Assembly: GCA_034101475.1 (NCBI GenBank)
Contig: JAXEJQ010000111.1
Span: 1 to 48,800, forward strand
DNA from: Limivivens sp034101475
GTDB lineage: Bacteria > Bacillota > Clostridia > Lachnospirales > Lachnospiraceae
Direction of reading: 5' to 3'
DNA: 48,800 nucleotides
A program made the translations under genes and the position numbers. How positions within the stretch are numbered: position 1 is the first letter of the stretch; each line of letters starts with the position of its first letter. Of this stretch, positions 30,048-38,796 are shown in pieces. Under the pieces are notes generated by a model. The model had not been told where the DNA came from, did not search any database, and saw only the letters and a list, made by a program, of their open reading frames with translations.

Positions 30048-30428
30048 ATGAGAAAAAACAGTATTAAAAACACCCGGATAAACGGAGAGGTCCAGAAGGA
30101 GCTTTCCAACATTATCCGGAGTGAAATCAAGGACCCAAGGATCAATCCTCTGACAAGCGTTGTGGCTGTGGAGGTCGCGCCGGATCTGAAGACCTGTAAG
30201 GCATGGATCAGCGTTCTGGGAGATGAACAGTCCCAGGCGGACACCCTTGCCGGTCTTCGCAGTGCCGAAGGATATATCCGCCGGGAGCTTGCACGTACCG
30301 TAAATCTGCGGAATACGCCGCAGATCCGGTTCGTTCTGGATCAGTCCATTGAATACGGGGTTCATATGTCAAAATTGATTGACGATGTAAACGGGACAGA
30401 AAAGGATGATGAGAATGCTGAATCTTGA
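30048..30428 (+). CDS. rbfA: 30S ribosome-binding factor RbfA
   Basis: A 126-residue KH-like protein for 16S rRNA 5'-end maturation. Family features are the N-terminal SIKNTRINGEVQKELSNIIRSEIKDPR and the VRFVLDQSIEYGVHMSKLID region near the end. It lies 7 nt after infB and overlaps the DHH phosphoesterase gene by up to 23 nt. Confidence 0.94.
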   Translation: MRKNSIKNTRINGEVQKELSNIIRSEIKDPRINPLTSVVAVEVAPDLKTCKAWISVLGDEQSQADTLAGLRSAEGYIRRELARTVNLRNTPQIRFVLDQSIEYGVHMSKLIDDVNGTEKDDENAES

Positions 30429-31395
30429 ACGGGAACTGAAACAGGTTTCTTCCGCAGCCATTGCCGGACATGTACGTCCGGACGGTGACTGCGTGGGCTC
30501 CTGTATGGGCCTTTACCTGTACATAAAGAAAAATTTTCCGCAGATTTCCAGACTGGATGTCTATCTGGAAGAAATACCGGAAGCCATGGGCTTCCTGAAG
30601 GATACGGATCAGATTAAACATGCTGTCCGGGAGGAGGAGCCATACGATCTGTTTCTGGCATTGGACTGCGGGGACAGCGGGCGGCTGGGAGAAGCAGAAG
30701 GCTGCTTTAAACAGGCAAAGCGTACCATTTGTATCGATCATCACATCAGCAATACCGGCTACGCAGATGAGAATTACATTGTGCCCGAGGCCAGTTCCAC
30801 TTCCGAGCTGGTCTATGATCTGCTGGATCCTGAGAAGCTGACCAGGGAAATGGCGGAAGCCCTTTATATGGGAATTGCCCATGACACCGGTGTGTTCCAG
30901 TATTCCTGCTGTTCGCCGAAAACCATGGAGACCGCCGGAAAGCTTATGGCCATGGGGATTGACTTTACCGGGATTGTGGACCGTACCTTTTATCAGAAAA
31001 GCTATCTGCAGCTCCAGATTCTGGGCCGTGCCCTGCTGGAAAGCATGATGCTGTTTGACGGAAGGTGCATTGTCAGCGTGATCCGCAACCGGGAAATGAA
31101 ATTTTACAATGTGGGCCCCGCGGATCTGGATGGGATTGTCAGTCAGCTGCGCAATACCAAAGGGGTGGAGGTGGCGATCTTCATTTATGAAACCAATGTA
31201 CAGGAGTACAAGGTCAGCATGCGTTCCAATTCCTTTGTGGATGTCAGCAGGGTTGCCGCCTATTTTGGCGGCGGCGGCCATGTGCGAGCTGCAGGCTGTA
31301 CCATGCACGGATCCCCCTATGATGTGCTGAACAATCTGACAAAACAGATTGAAAAACAGTTTTTGCAGCAGTCAGAGCAGGAGAAGCAGCAGTGA
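30406..31395 (+). CDS. nrnA: DHH-family phosphoesterase, NrnA type (oligoribonuclease / pAp phosphatase)
   Basis: A protein of about 326-329 residues that degrades very short RNA and dephosphorylates pAp in Firmicutes. The DHH motifs are clear: HVRPDGDCVGS (22-32), LDCGDSGR, IDHHISN (110-116) and the DHHA1 signature FGGGGHVRAAG near the C-terminus. ATG 30406 or 30415 may be the start; both lie within rbfA. Its TGA overlaps the GTG start of truB. Confidence 0.92.
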   Translation: MMRMLNLERELKQVSSAAIAGHVRPDGDCVGSCMGLYLYIKKNFPQISRLDVYLEEIPEAMGFLKDTDQIKHAVREEEPYDLFLALDCGDSGRLGEAEGCFKQAKRTICIDHHISNTGYADENYIVPEASSTSELVYDLLDPEKLTREMAEALYMGIAHDTGVFQYSCCSPKTMETAGKLMAMGIDFTGIVDRTFYQKSYLQLQILGRALLESMMLFDGRCIVSVIRNREMKFYNVGPADLDGIVSQLRNTKGVEVAIFIYETNVQEYKVSMRSNSFVDVSRVAAYFGGGGHVRAAGCTMHGSPYDVLNNLTKQIEKQFLQQSEQEKQQ

Positions 31396-32306
31396 TCCAC
31401 GGAGTTCTCAATATTTATAAAGAAAAAGGTTATACCTCTCACGATGTGGTTGCAAAGCTGAGAGGTATTTTAAAACAGAAAAAAATCGGCCATACCGGAA
31501 CGCTGGATCCGGATGCCGAGGGGGTTTTGCCGGTTTGCCTGGGAAAGGCCACAAAGCTCTGCGACCTGCTGACGGACAAAGAAAAAACCTACCGGGCAGT
31601 GCTGCTGCTGGGACAGACCACAGACACCCAGGATGCCGGGGGCGAAGTTCTGAGTACCGCTTTGGTGACGGCCTCGGAGGAGGAAGTGCGTCAGGCGGTA
31701 CTCAGCTTTCAGGGTACCTATGAGCAGATTCCGCCCATGTATTCCGCTCTGAAGGTGGACGGGAAGAAGCTCTGCGATCTGGCCAGGGCAGGAAAGACTG
31801 TGGAGCGAAAGGGCCGTCCGGTGACCATCCGGCAGATTTTGATCGAGTCGGTGGAGCTTCCCAGAGTGACGATGACCGTCACCTGTTCCAAGGGAACCTA
31901 TATCCGCACGTTGTGTCAGGATATCGGAGAGAAGCTTGGCTGCGGCGGCTGTATGGAAAGTCTTCTGCGTACCCGGGTCAGCCGCTTCTGTCTGGAGAAC
32001 AGTGTGCGTCTCTCACAGGTGGCGGAGGCTGTGGAGACAGGACAGCTCCCGGAGCTGGTGCTTCCCATTGACCGGATGTTTGAGACATTTCCGGCTATTT
32101 ATGTGAAACCGGAATACCGCCGCCTGATCGAAAACGGGAATGCCGTGACAGAGGCCATGCTGGAGAAGCCCCTGGAGATGGAAGACGGCGGGAAGGTTCG
32201 GCTTTATGACGCGGAGGGCGTCTTCTTTGCCGTATATGCATACCATGGCAGACGCAGACGGTTTGAACCGGTAAAAATGTTTTACGAAAAAGAAGAGCAG
32301 CAGTGA
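31392..32306 (+). CDS. truB: tRNA pseudouridine-55 synthase TruB
   Basis: A 304-residue enzyme that makes pseudouridine 55 in the T-loop of tRNAs. The catalytic motif GHTGTLDPDAEGVL includes Asp39. The start is a GTG overlapping the nrnA stop (GTGA), and the stop overlaps the GTG of ribF in the same way. Confidence 0.95.
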   Translation: MIHGVLNIYKEKGYTSHDVVAKLRGILKQKKIGHTGTLDPDAEGVLPVCLGKATKLCDLLTDKEKTYRAVLLLGQTTDTQDAGGEVLSTALVTASEEEVRQAVLSFQGTYEQIPPMYSALKVDGKKLCDLARAGKTVERKGRPVTIRQILIESVELPRVTMTVTCSKGTYIRTLCQDIGEKLGCGGCMESLLRTRVSRFCLENSVRLSQVAEAVETGQLPELVLPIDRMFETFPAIYVKPEYRRLIENGNAVTEAMLEKPLEMEDGGKVRLYDAEGVFFAVYAYHGRRRRFEPVKMFYEKEEQQ

Positions 32307-33238
32307 CAGAATCGCTGCAGGCAGAAAGCATGGTGAAAGCGATGGAATACATGCAGGGAGTGACGGGCCTGTACGTCCGGGACGAAACGGCAGTCACACT
32401 GGGAAAATTTGACGGCCTTCACAGAGGCCACCAGAAGCTGATCCGGCGGATTCTTCAGGCGGAAAAAGGCGGGCTTGCCAGCGTGGTCTTTACCCTGGAT
32501 CCCGGGCGCAGCGGCGGAATTCTGGTGAAGGACGAGCGTAGGCAGATGCTGGCAGACCAGGGGATTTCCTACCTGATTGACTGTCCCATGGAGCCGGAGC
32601 TTCTTCATATGAGTCCGGAGGATTTCGTGGCCCAGGTGCTGGTGGACCGCCTGCATGCAAAATATATCGTTGTGGGCAGCGATTTCCGGTTTGGCTATCA
32701 GCGTTCCGGTGACTACCGTCTGCTGATGGAGCTTCAGAAGCTCTATGATTTCCGGGTGGAGGTGGTCCGGAAGGAACAGCACTGCGGAAGGGATATCAGC
32801 AGCTCCTTTATCCGGGAAGAACTGGAAAAGGGAAATATGGAGATGGTGAATCAGCTTCTGGGGTATTCCTTTTTTATTTCCGGCGAGGTACTGCATGGAC
32901 GCCAGATCGGCCGGACTCTGGGAATGCCGACCACCAATCTGGTGCCCAGCACCCGGAAGCTTCTTCCGCCCAACGGCGTTTATGTGTCCCAGACCATTCT
33001 GGACGGAAAGGCGTTTCCGGGAATCACAAATATTGGGTATAAGCCCACCATCGGGGAGAGTTTTAAAGGCGTGGAAACTCATATTTTTGATTATGACGGC
33101 GATCTGTATGGAAAGGATATTCAGGTTCGGCTGCTGTCCTTTAAACGGCCGGAGCGAAAATTCCAGAGCCGGGAGGCGCTGAAACATCAGGTGGAGGATG
33201 ATATCGCTTACGGGAGGGCTTATTTTTCCGGAAGATAA
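32303..33238 (+). CDS. ribF: Bifunctional riboflavin kinase / FAD synthetase
   Basis: A protein of about 298-311 residues that makes FMN and FAD from riboflavin. The N-terminal nucleotidyltransferase domain has GKFDGLHRGHQKL (34-46) and SSFIREEL. The C-terminal kinase domain has GRTLGMPTTNL and NGVYVSQ. The start is GTG 32303, coupled to truB, or ATG 32342; the second removes a non-conserved N-terminus. It ends the tightly coupled part of the operon. Confidence 0.94.
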   Translation: MTESLQAESMVKAMEYMQGVTGLYVRDETAVTLGKFDGLHRGHQKLIRRILQAEKGGLASVVFTLDPGRSGGILVKDERRQMLADQGISYLIDCPMEPELLHMSPEDFVAQVLVDRLHAKYIVVGSDFRFGYQRSGDYRLLMELQKLYDFRVEVVRKEQHCGRDISSSFIREELEKGNMEMVNQLLGYSFFISGEVLHGRQIGRTLGMPTTNLVPSTRKLLPPNGVYVSQTILDGKAFPGITNIGYKPTIGESFKGVETHIFDYDGDLYGKDIQVRLLSFKRPERKFQSREALKHQVEDDIAYGRAYFSGR

Positions 33239-33253
33239 AAGGGGAGTTGATTC

Positions 33254-33691
33254 ATGAATCAGGGATTGACAGCAGAAGTTTTCATGATCCTGGGAGCTGT
33301 GTGCGGGCTGTGCGGTGTGCTTGTACAGACCTACCGGCGACAGAAGGAGCCCTATAAGGGCCGTGCCACGGCCACGGTTGTGGAAATCGTGGCAGATTCC
33401 CCGGATGCGAGGGGGAGCGCTGCAGGGGTACATGATTATTTTTATCCGGTGTTTGCCTATTACGCGGAGGGAAGGCTGATTAAAAAGCGTTATCAGAAGG
33501 GCGGAAATCCCTGTCCCTTCCGGCTGAATCAGCAGGTTCCGCTGTACTATAAGAAGGAGAATCCGGAGCTTATTAAAATTGCGGATCCGGGACCGCTGAA
33601 AAAAGCGGAACGCATTCTGTATGCCGGGGGCTTTTGTCTGTGTCTTGCCGGGCTGATCTGTTATCTGGAATTTGCAGCCAGATTTCTTTGA
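33254..33691 (+). CDS. Membrane protein with two helices, DUF3592-like
   Basis: A 145-residue protein with a hydrophobic N-terminal helix (about 8-24), a beta-rich middle that resembles DUF3592 domains (ATATVVEIVAD... YFYPVFAYYAEG... VPLYYKKENPE) and a C-terminal helix (about 124-141). It has no known function. It follows ribF by 15 nt with an AGGGGAGTT ribosome site, so it is probably co-transcribed, and its stop lies just before the rpsO promoter. Confidence 0.75.
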   Translation: MNQGLTAEVFMILGAVCGLCGVLVQTYRRQKEPYKGRATATVVEIVADSPDARGSAAGVHDYFYPVFAYYAEGRLIKKRYQKGGNPCPFRLNQQVPLYYKKENPELIKIADPGPLKKAERILYAGGFCLCLAGLICYLEFAARFL

Positions 33692-33697
33692 AAATCC

Positions 33698-33726
33698 TTG
33701 ACGCGGAGATGTTCCTGTGCTATACT
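33698..33726 (+). promoter_or_regulatory. Promoter of rpsO
   Basis: TTGACG at 33698-33703, a 17-nt spacer and TATACT at 33721-33726. It is strong and well spaced. Confidence 0.82.
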
Positions 33727-33730
33727 AAGC

Positions 33731-33784
33731 GAGTGTGAAATCAGCCGTTGCCCAGATATGCGGACACTCCGACCCATATCCTGG
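33731..33784 (+). promoter_or_regulatory. Structured rpsO leader, possible S15 autoregulation site
   Basis: A stem at 33752-33784 (ccag-atatg / catat-c-ctgg, one bulge) holds an inner 4-bp stem cgga/tccg. The upstream gagtgt (33731-33736) can pair with acactc (33764-33769) inside that hairpin, which would make a pseudoknot or an alternative fold. Ribosomal protein S15 represses its own mRNA through leader structures in several bacteria. Confidence 0.5.
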
Positions 33785-33817
33785 TGACAGGCGTTAAAAA
33801 AACAGGAGGAAACAAAC

Positions 33818-34084
33818 ATGATTTCGAAAGAAAAGAAAACAGCAATTATCAATGAATACGGCAGAAAACCGGGCGACACAGGATCACCGGAAGTTCAGAT
33901 CGCGATCCTGACTGCCAGAATCCAGGAGCTGACCGAGCATCTGAAGAACAACCAGAAGGATCATCATTCCAGAAGAGGTCTGCTGAAGATGGTTGGACAG
34001 AGACGTGGTCTGCTGGAGTACTTAAAGAAGACTGACCTGGAAGGTTACCGTGCATTGATTGCAAAGTTAGGTATCAGAAAATAA
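33818..34084 (+). CDS. rpsO: 30S ribosomal protein S15
   Basis: The 88-residue S15 protein, which binds 16S rRNA early in 30S assembly. The family core GDTGSPEVQIAILTARI and the LKNNQKDHHSRRGLLKMVGQRRGLLEYLK region are intact. AGGAGG precedes the start. It has its own promoter, structured leader and terminator. Confidence 0.98.
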   Translation: MISKEKKTAIINEYGRKPGDTGSPEVQIAILTARIQELTEHLKNNQKDHHSRRGLLKMVGQRRGLLEYLKKTDLEGYRALIAKLGIRK

Positions 34085-34093
34085 TGACACCAA

Positions 34094-34119
34094 GGGACGG
34101 ATTCTTCCGTCCCCTTTTT
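34094..34119 (+). terminator. Terminator after rpsO
   Basis: A perfect 8-bp stem (gggacgga / tccgtccc) with a 4-nt loop, followed by CTTTTT. Between here and pnp there is a perfect 14-bp palindrome ttccggtaccggaa (34145-34158), but I see no clear promoter. Confidence 0.88.
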
Positions 34120-34306
34120 ATGCGGCAGGCTGCTCTGGCTCTTTTTCCGGTACCGGAATGGAAAGCCGCCGCAGACACGATTACGACAAACGAAAATAGA
34201 AGACAGCCGCTGGGAGCCGAGACCACTGAAAAGTGGATGAAAACCGCAGAATTTGATCTGTTTTTCAGTTGTTTCGGACGGTTGCTGTCTGGAAAAGGAG
34301 ATTTCT

Positions 34307-36430
34307 ATGTATAAGAGCTATTCGATGGAACTGGCCGGCAGGACTCTGACGGTTGATGTGGGAAGAGTTGCAAAACAGGCAAACGGCGCTGCATTTATGC
34401 ACTATGGCGATACGACCGTACTGTCCACCGCCACTGCTTCCGACAAGCCCAGGGAGGGGATTGATTTCTTCCCGCTGAGTGTGGAATATGAAGAGAAAAT
34501 GTATGCCGTGGGTAAGATCCCGGGAGGATTTAATAAGAGAGAGGGAAAAGCATCCGAAAATGCCATCCTGACTTCCCGTGTGATTGACCGTCCCATGCGT
34601 CCGCTGTTCCCCAAGGATTACCGCAACGATGTCACCCTGAACAATATGGTAATGTCTGTGGATCCGGAGTGCAGTCCGGAGCTCACTGCCATGCTGGGTT
34701 CCGCCATTGCCACCGCGATTTCTGATATTCCTTTTGATGGTCCGACCTCCAGTACGCAGGTCGGCCTGATCGATGGAGAATTTGTGATTAATCCCACGGC
34801 GGCTCAGAGACAGATTTCTGACCTGCAGCTCACCGTTGCCTCCACCAGAGATAAGGTGATTATGATTGAGGCAGGGGCAAATGAAGTGCCGGAAGCTCAG
34901 ATGATTGAAGCGATTTACAAGGCTCATGAAGTGAATCAGGAAGTAATTAAATTTATCGATACCATTGTTGCGGAATGTGGAAAGGAGAAGCACAGCTACG
35001 AAAGCTGCGCTGTTCCGGAGGAGCTTTTCGAGGCCATGAAGCAGATCGTGACACCGGAAGAGATGGAAGTTGCGGTATTCTCCGATGACAAGCAGACCAG
35101 AGAGGGAAATATCCGTGAGATTACTGATAAACTGGCAGAGGCTTTCGCGGATAAGGAAGAGTGGCTTGCTGTCCTGGATGAAGCCGTTTACCAGTATCAG
35201 AAGAAGACCGTCCGCAAGATGATTCTGAAGGATCACAAGCGTCCGGATGGCCGTGAAATCAAGCAGATCCGTCCGCTGGCGGCAGAAGTGGATCTGATTC
35301 CGCGCGTTCACGGCTCCGCCATGTTTACCCGGGGACAGACCCAGATCTGCAATGTCTGCACGCTGGCACCTCTGTCTGAGGCACAGAAGCTGGATGGCCT
35401 GGATGAAAATGAAACATCCAAGAGATATATGCATCATTATAATTTCCCGAGCTATTCGGTGGGCGAGACCAAACCGTCCAGAGGTCCGGGACGCCGTGAA
35501 ATCGGCCATGGCGCTCTGGCAGAGCGTGCGCTGATCCCGGTACTGCCCAGCGAGGAGGAATTCCCCTATGCGATCCGTACCGTATCGGAAACCTTTGAAT
35601 CCAACGGTTCCACTTCCCAGGCCAGCGTCTGCGCATCCAGTATGTCACTGATGTCCGCAGGTGTGCCCATTAAATCGGCAGTGGCAGGTATTTCCTGCGG
35701 TCTGGTGACCGGAGAAACCGATGATGATTATATTGTTCTGACGGATATCCAGGGTCTGGAAGATTTCTTCGGCGATATGGACTTTAAGGTGGCAGGTACC
35801 CACAAGGGTATCACAGCCATTCAGATGGATATCAAGATCCATGGCCTGACCCGTCAGATTGTGGAGGAAGCCATTGCCAGAACCAGAGAGGCGAGACTGT
35901 ACATTCTGGATGAAGTTATGGCAAAAGCCATTGACAGACCCCGTGAGACCGTGGGCAAATATGCGCCCAAGATCATCCAGACCAGGATTGATCCCGAGAA
36001 GATCGGTGATGTGGTTGGTCAGAGAGGAAAGACCATCAATGCCATTATTGAACAGACCGGCGTGAAGATCGATATTTCTGATGACGGCGCAGTATCCATC
36101 TGCGGAACCGACCAGGCCATGATGGACCGTGCTGCGGAGCTGATCAAGATTATTGTGACAGACTTTGAGGCCGGACAGGAATTTGTCGGCAAGGTAGTCA
36201 GCATCAAGGAATTTGGCGCATTCCTGGAGTTCGCTCCGGGCAAGGAAGGAATGGTTCACATTTCCAAGATCGCGAAAGAGCGGATCAACCGGGTGGAGGA
36301 TGTTCTGACGCTGGGTGACAAGGTTAAGGTTGTCTGCCTGGGTAAGGATAAGATGGGCAGAATCAGTTTCAGCATGAAGGATGTAAAGCAGAACGGAACC
36401 AAAGCGGAACAGAACGAAAAAAAGGATTGA
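34307..36430 (+). CDS. pnp: Polynucleotide phosphorylase
   Basis: A 707-residue 3'-5' phosphorolytic exoribonuclease and degradosome component. Two RNase PH domains (first about 10-230, second about 315-545 with TRGQTQ) flank a helical domain. They are followed by a KH domain (GDVVGQRGKTINAIIEQTGVKI, about 565-590) and an S1 domain (EFVGKVVSIKEFGAFLEF, about 625-690). The start at 34307 follows AAAGGAG; the in-frame ATG at 34253 is upstream without a site. The order rpsO-pnp is widespread in bacteria. The downstream promoter overlaps its stop codon. Confidence 0.97.
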   Translation: MYKSYSMELAGRTLTVDVGRVAKQANGAAFMHYGDTTVLSTATASDKPREGIDFFPLSVEYEEKMYAVGKIPGGFNKREGKASENAILTSRVIDRPMRPLFPKDYRNDVTLNNMVMSVDPECSPELTAMLGSAIATAISDIPFDGPTSSTQVGLIDGEFVINPTAAQRQISDLQLTVASTRDKVIMIEAGANEVPEAQMIEAIYKAHEVNQEVIKFIDTIVAECGKEKHSYESCAVPEELFEAMKQIVTPEEMEVAVFSDDKQTREGNIREITDKLAEAFADKEEWLAVLDEAVYQYQKKTVRKMILKDHKRPDGREIKQIRPLAAEVDLIPRVHGSAMFTRGQTQICNVCTLAPLSEAQKLDGLDENETSKRYMHHYNFPSYSVGETKPSRGPGRREIGHGALAERALIPVLPSEEEFPYAIRTVSETFESNGSTSQASVCASSMSLMSAGVPIKSAVAGISCGLVTGETDDDYIVLTDIQGLEDFFGDMDFKVAGTHKGITAIQMDIKIHGLTRQIVEEAIARTREARLYILDEVMAKAIDRPRETVGKYAPKIIQTRIDPEKIGDVVGQRGKTINAIIEQTGVKIDISDDGAVSICGTDQAMMDRAAELIKIIVTDFEAGQEFVGKVVSIKEFGAFLEFAPGKEGMVHISKIAKERINRVEDVLTLGDKVKVVCLGKDKMGRISFSMKDVKQNGTKAEQNEKKD

Positions 36431-36455
36431 CAAATGTGCTTTGATGTATTAAAAT
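36427..36455 (+). promoter_or_regulatory. Promoter of the T-box / trpXYZ unit
   Basis: A perfect TTGACA (36427-36432) overlapping the pnp stop codon, a 17-nt spacer and TAAAAT (36450-36455). Confidence 0.82.
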
Positions 36456-36477
36456 CAGAACATATCAAAGGAACAAA

Positions 36478-36742
36478 CCGATGAGAAAGAGTAGTAGGCA
36501 TATTTACAATATCCCAGAGAGCTGCAGGTGGTGTGATTGCAGTATGGCGTGATTTGCTGAATGGACTTTTGAGGGCGGACTGAAATGAGACAGTCAGAGT
36601 AGGATCCGTCGGGAACCGAACCCGTTATCAATCAGGAGCGTATGTAGTACGTGCGAAAGTGGACGATTCGTCAAGATGAGTGGTACCGCGATAATATGAA
36701 TGTATATTACCGTCTCAGGCTAAACAGCCTGAGACGGTTTTT
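36478..36742 (+). ncRNA. T-box riboswitch with a tryptophan (UGG) specifier
   Basis: A T-box leader senses uncharged tRNA. Stem I begins with AGTAG (about 36490) and AGAGAG (about 36516). The specifier loop reads GAA (36559-36561) followed by TGG (36562-36564) and A, giving a Trp codon. The antiterminator T-box sequence is GAGTGGTACCGCG (36678-36690). The terminator hairpin follows at 36710. When tryptophan is scarce, uncharged tRNA-Trp binds and the trpXYZ genes are transcribed. The specifier agrees with the tryptophan transport genes downstream. Confidence 0.9.
36710..36742 (+). terminator. T-box terminator
   Basis: A perfect 11-bp stem (ccgtctcaggc / gcctgagacgg) with a 6-nt loop and five T. 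It is the regulated terminator of the T-box; about 150 nt of leader follow before trpX. Confidence 0.92.
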
Positions 36743-36891
36743 GTGTTACAGAGAAGTTCCCGGACTTTTCTGCAATACAAAAAGCTTTTCGAGAACCCAG
36801 GAAAGCAGAATTCTTTTCAGAAAGAATTTCACCGGTTATCCTTTGACAGTACAGAAAAACAGAATCATACAAAGAAAAGGAGAACAAAACC

Positions 36892-37890
36892 ATGAAAAAG
36901 AACGTATTAACCGCAATCGTAACCGCAGCAATGATGACCTCTCTGATGGCAGGCACAGCCTTTGCAGAAGAAGAAAGCTATACCATCGGTATTTCTCAGT
37001 TCGCGGAGCATGGTTCCCTGGACAACTGCCGGGAAGGATTTCTGGAAGGACTGAAGGAAGCCGGGATTGAAGAAGGTGTGAACCTGGAAGTGGAATATCA
37101 GAATTCGCAGGCAGACACCGGCACTGCGAGCCAGATCGCGGACAGCTTTATTTCTCAGAATGTGGATATGATATGTGCCATTGCCACACCCAGCGCCATG
37201 AGTGCCTATAACAGTGCGATGGCGCATGAAACGCCGGTCATCTTTACCGCAGTATCGGATCCGGTGGCTGCAGGCCTGGCAAATGAAGACGGAACCCCGG
37301 TGGGCGAGATTACCGGAACCTCCGATAAGCTCCCGGTGGAAGAACAGCTGGAAATGATCCGCACTCTGATGCCGGATGCCACGAAAATCGGTATTCTCTA
37401 TACCACCAGCGAAGCAAACTCTGTCAGCACCATTGAAGAATACAAGGAAAAAGCGGAAGAGTACGGATTTGAGATTGTCGATACCGGCATCAACACCATT
37501 GCCGATGTGGAGATGGCTGCAAAGGATTTGGCCGGCAAGGTGGACTGCATCAACAACCTGACGGATAACACTGTTGTATCCGCTCTGCAGACCGTTCTGG
37601 CTGCCGCAAATGAAGCAGGCATTCCGGTATTCGGATCTGAAGTGGAGCAGGTAAAGAGCGGCTGTATGGCATCCATGGGTATTGATTATGTGGAGCTTGG
37701 CAAACAGACCGGCGCTATGGCTGCGAAGGTATTAAAGGGCGAGGCCAAGGCTTCTGAAATGAATTTTGAAATCTGTACAGGCGCAAGCCTTTATGTCAAT
37801 ACCGCAGCGGCAGAGGGTATCGGCTTTGAGCTGGATGCAGAATACATTGCAGACGCAGCAGAAACCTTTGACGAGATCACTGTAGAATAA
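36892..37890 (+). CDS. trpX: Tryptophan ABC transporter substrate-binding protein
   Basis: A 332-residue binding protein of the ABC_sub_bind family. The T-box specifier and the trpYZ neighbours point to tryptophan. A signal peptide is clear (1-25, ending AGTAFA before EEESYTIGI), but there is no lipobox cysteine, so it looks like a type I signal peptide rather than a lipoprotein, unusual for a Gram-positive binding protein. Two periplasmic-binding lobes follow (PSAMSAYNSAMAHETPVIFTAVSDPV, GILYTTSEANS). AAAGGAG precedes the start. The permease gene follows 21 nt downstream. Confidence 0.92.
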   Translation: MKKNVLTAIVTAAMMTSLMAGTAFAEEESYTIGISQFAEHGSLDNCREGFLEGLKEAGIEEGVNLEVEYQNSQADTGTASQIADSFISQNVDMICAIATPSAMSAYNSAMAHETPVIFTAVSDPVAAGLANEDGTPVGEITGTSDKLPVEEQLEMIRTLMPDATKIGILYTTSEANSVSTIEEYKEKAEEYGFEIVDTGINTIADVEMAAKDLAGKVDCINNLTDNTVVSALQTVLAAANEAGIPVFGSEVEQVKSGCMASMGIDYVELGKQTGAMAAKVLKGEAKASEMNFEICTGASLYVNTAAAEGIGFELDAEYIADAAETFDEITVE

Positions 37891-37911
37891 CCATTGCCGG
37901 GAGGTCTGGAT

Positions 37912-38796
37912 ATGATATTACTGCTCAGTGTTCTGGAACAGGGCATGATTTATGCCATCATGGCATTAGGTGTATACATTACTTATAAAATACTGGATTT
38001 TCCGGATCTTACCGTAGACGGCAGCTTCCCAATGGGAGCTGCCATTACGGCGCTTATGATCAGTAAAGACTGCAATCCTCTGCTGACGCTTCCGATCTGC
38101 TTTCTTGCGGGGGTTGCAGTGGGGATTCTGACCGGATTCATCCACGTGAAACTGAAGGTCCGGGATCTGCTGTCCGGAATCATCATGATGACGGCTCTTT
38201 ATACGGTCAATCTGCGGATTGCAGGCAGGGCCAATCTGCCGATTTATAATAAAACCACGATTTTTGCAAATGATGTGCTGGACAGTCTGCTTCCGGAGGC
38301 TCTGCAGCCTTATAAAACGCTGCTGGTTATTTTCGTGATTACCATGATCAGCAAATATCTGCTGGACTGGTATCTTCGTACAAAATCAGGAATGCTTCTC
38401 AGGGCGGTGGGCGATAATGACGCAATCATTACCTCCCTGGGTGTAGATAAGGGAATGGTCAAAATTGTGGGGCTGGCCATCGCAAACGGCCTGGTTTCCC
38501 TGGGAGGATGCGTATTTGCCCAGCAGCAGAGGTATTTTGACATTTCCATGGGTACCGGTACGGCAGTCATCGGCCTTGCCAGTGTGATCATCGGAACCAG
38601 TCTTTTCAAAAAAGTGACTTTTTTCAGAGTGACGTCCAGCGTTGTCATTGGTTCGATTCTCTACAAGGGATGTGTGGCTCTGGCGATTAAGGTGGGCTTC
38701 CCGTCCACAGACCTGAAGGCGATCACGGCAGTGCTGTTCCTTCTGATCCTGGTGCTGGCAAATCAGCAGAAAAGGAAGGTGAAAATCAATGCTTGA
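37912..38796 (+). CDS. trpY: Tryptophan ABC transporter permease
   Basis: A 294-residue membrane protein of the branched-chain-amino-acid-like permease family, with about eight hydrophobic helices. The DFPDLTVDGSFPMGAAI and NGLVSLGGCVFAQQQRYFDISMGTG segments are typical of this subfamily. The start at 37912 follows GGGAGG; an upstream in-frame start at 37894 has no site. It overlaps the ATPase gene by 8 nt. Confidence 0.92.
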   Translation: MILLLSVLEQGMIYAIMALGVYITYKILDFPDLTVDGSFPMGAAITALMISKDCNPLLTLPICFLAGVAVGILTGFIHVKLKVRDLLSGIIMMTALYTVNLRIAGRANLPIYNKTTIFANDVLDSLLPEALQPYKTLLVIFVITMISKYLLDWYLRTKSGMLLRAVGDNDAIITSLGVDKGMVKIVGLAIANGLVSLGGCVFAQQQRYFDISMGTGTAVIGLASVIIGTSLFKKVTFFRVTSSVVIGSILYKGCVALAIKVGFPSTDLKAITAVLFLLILVLANQQKRKVKINA

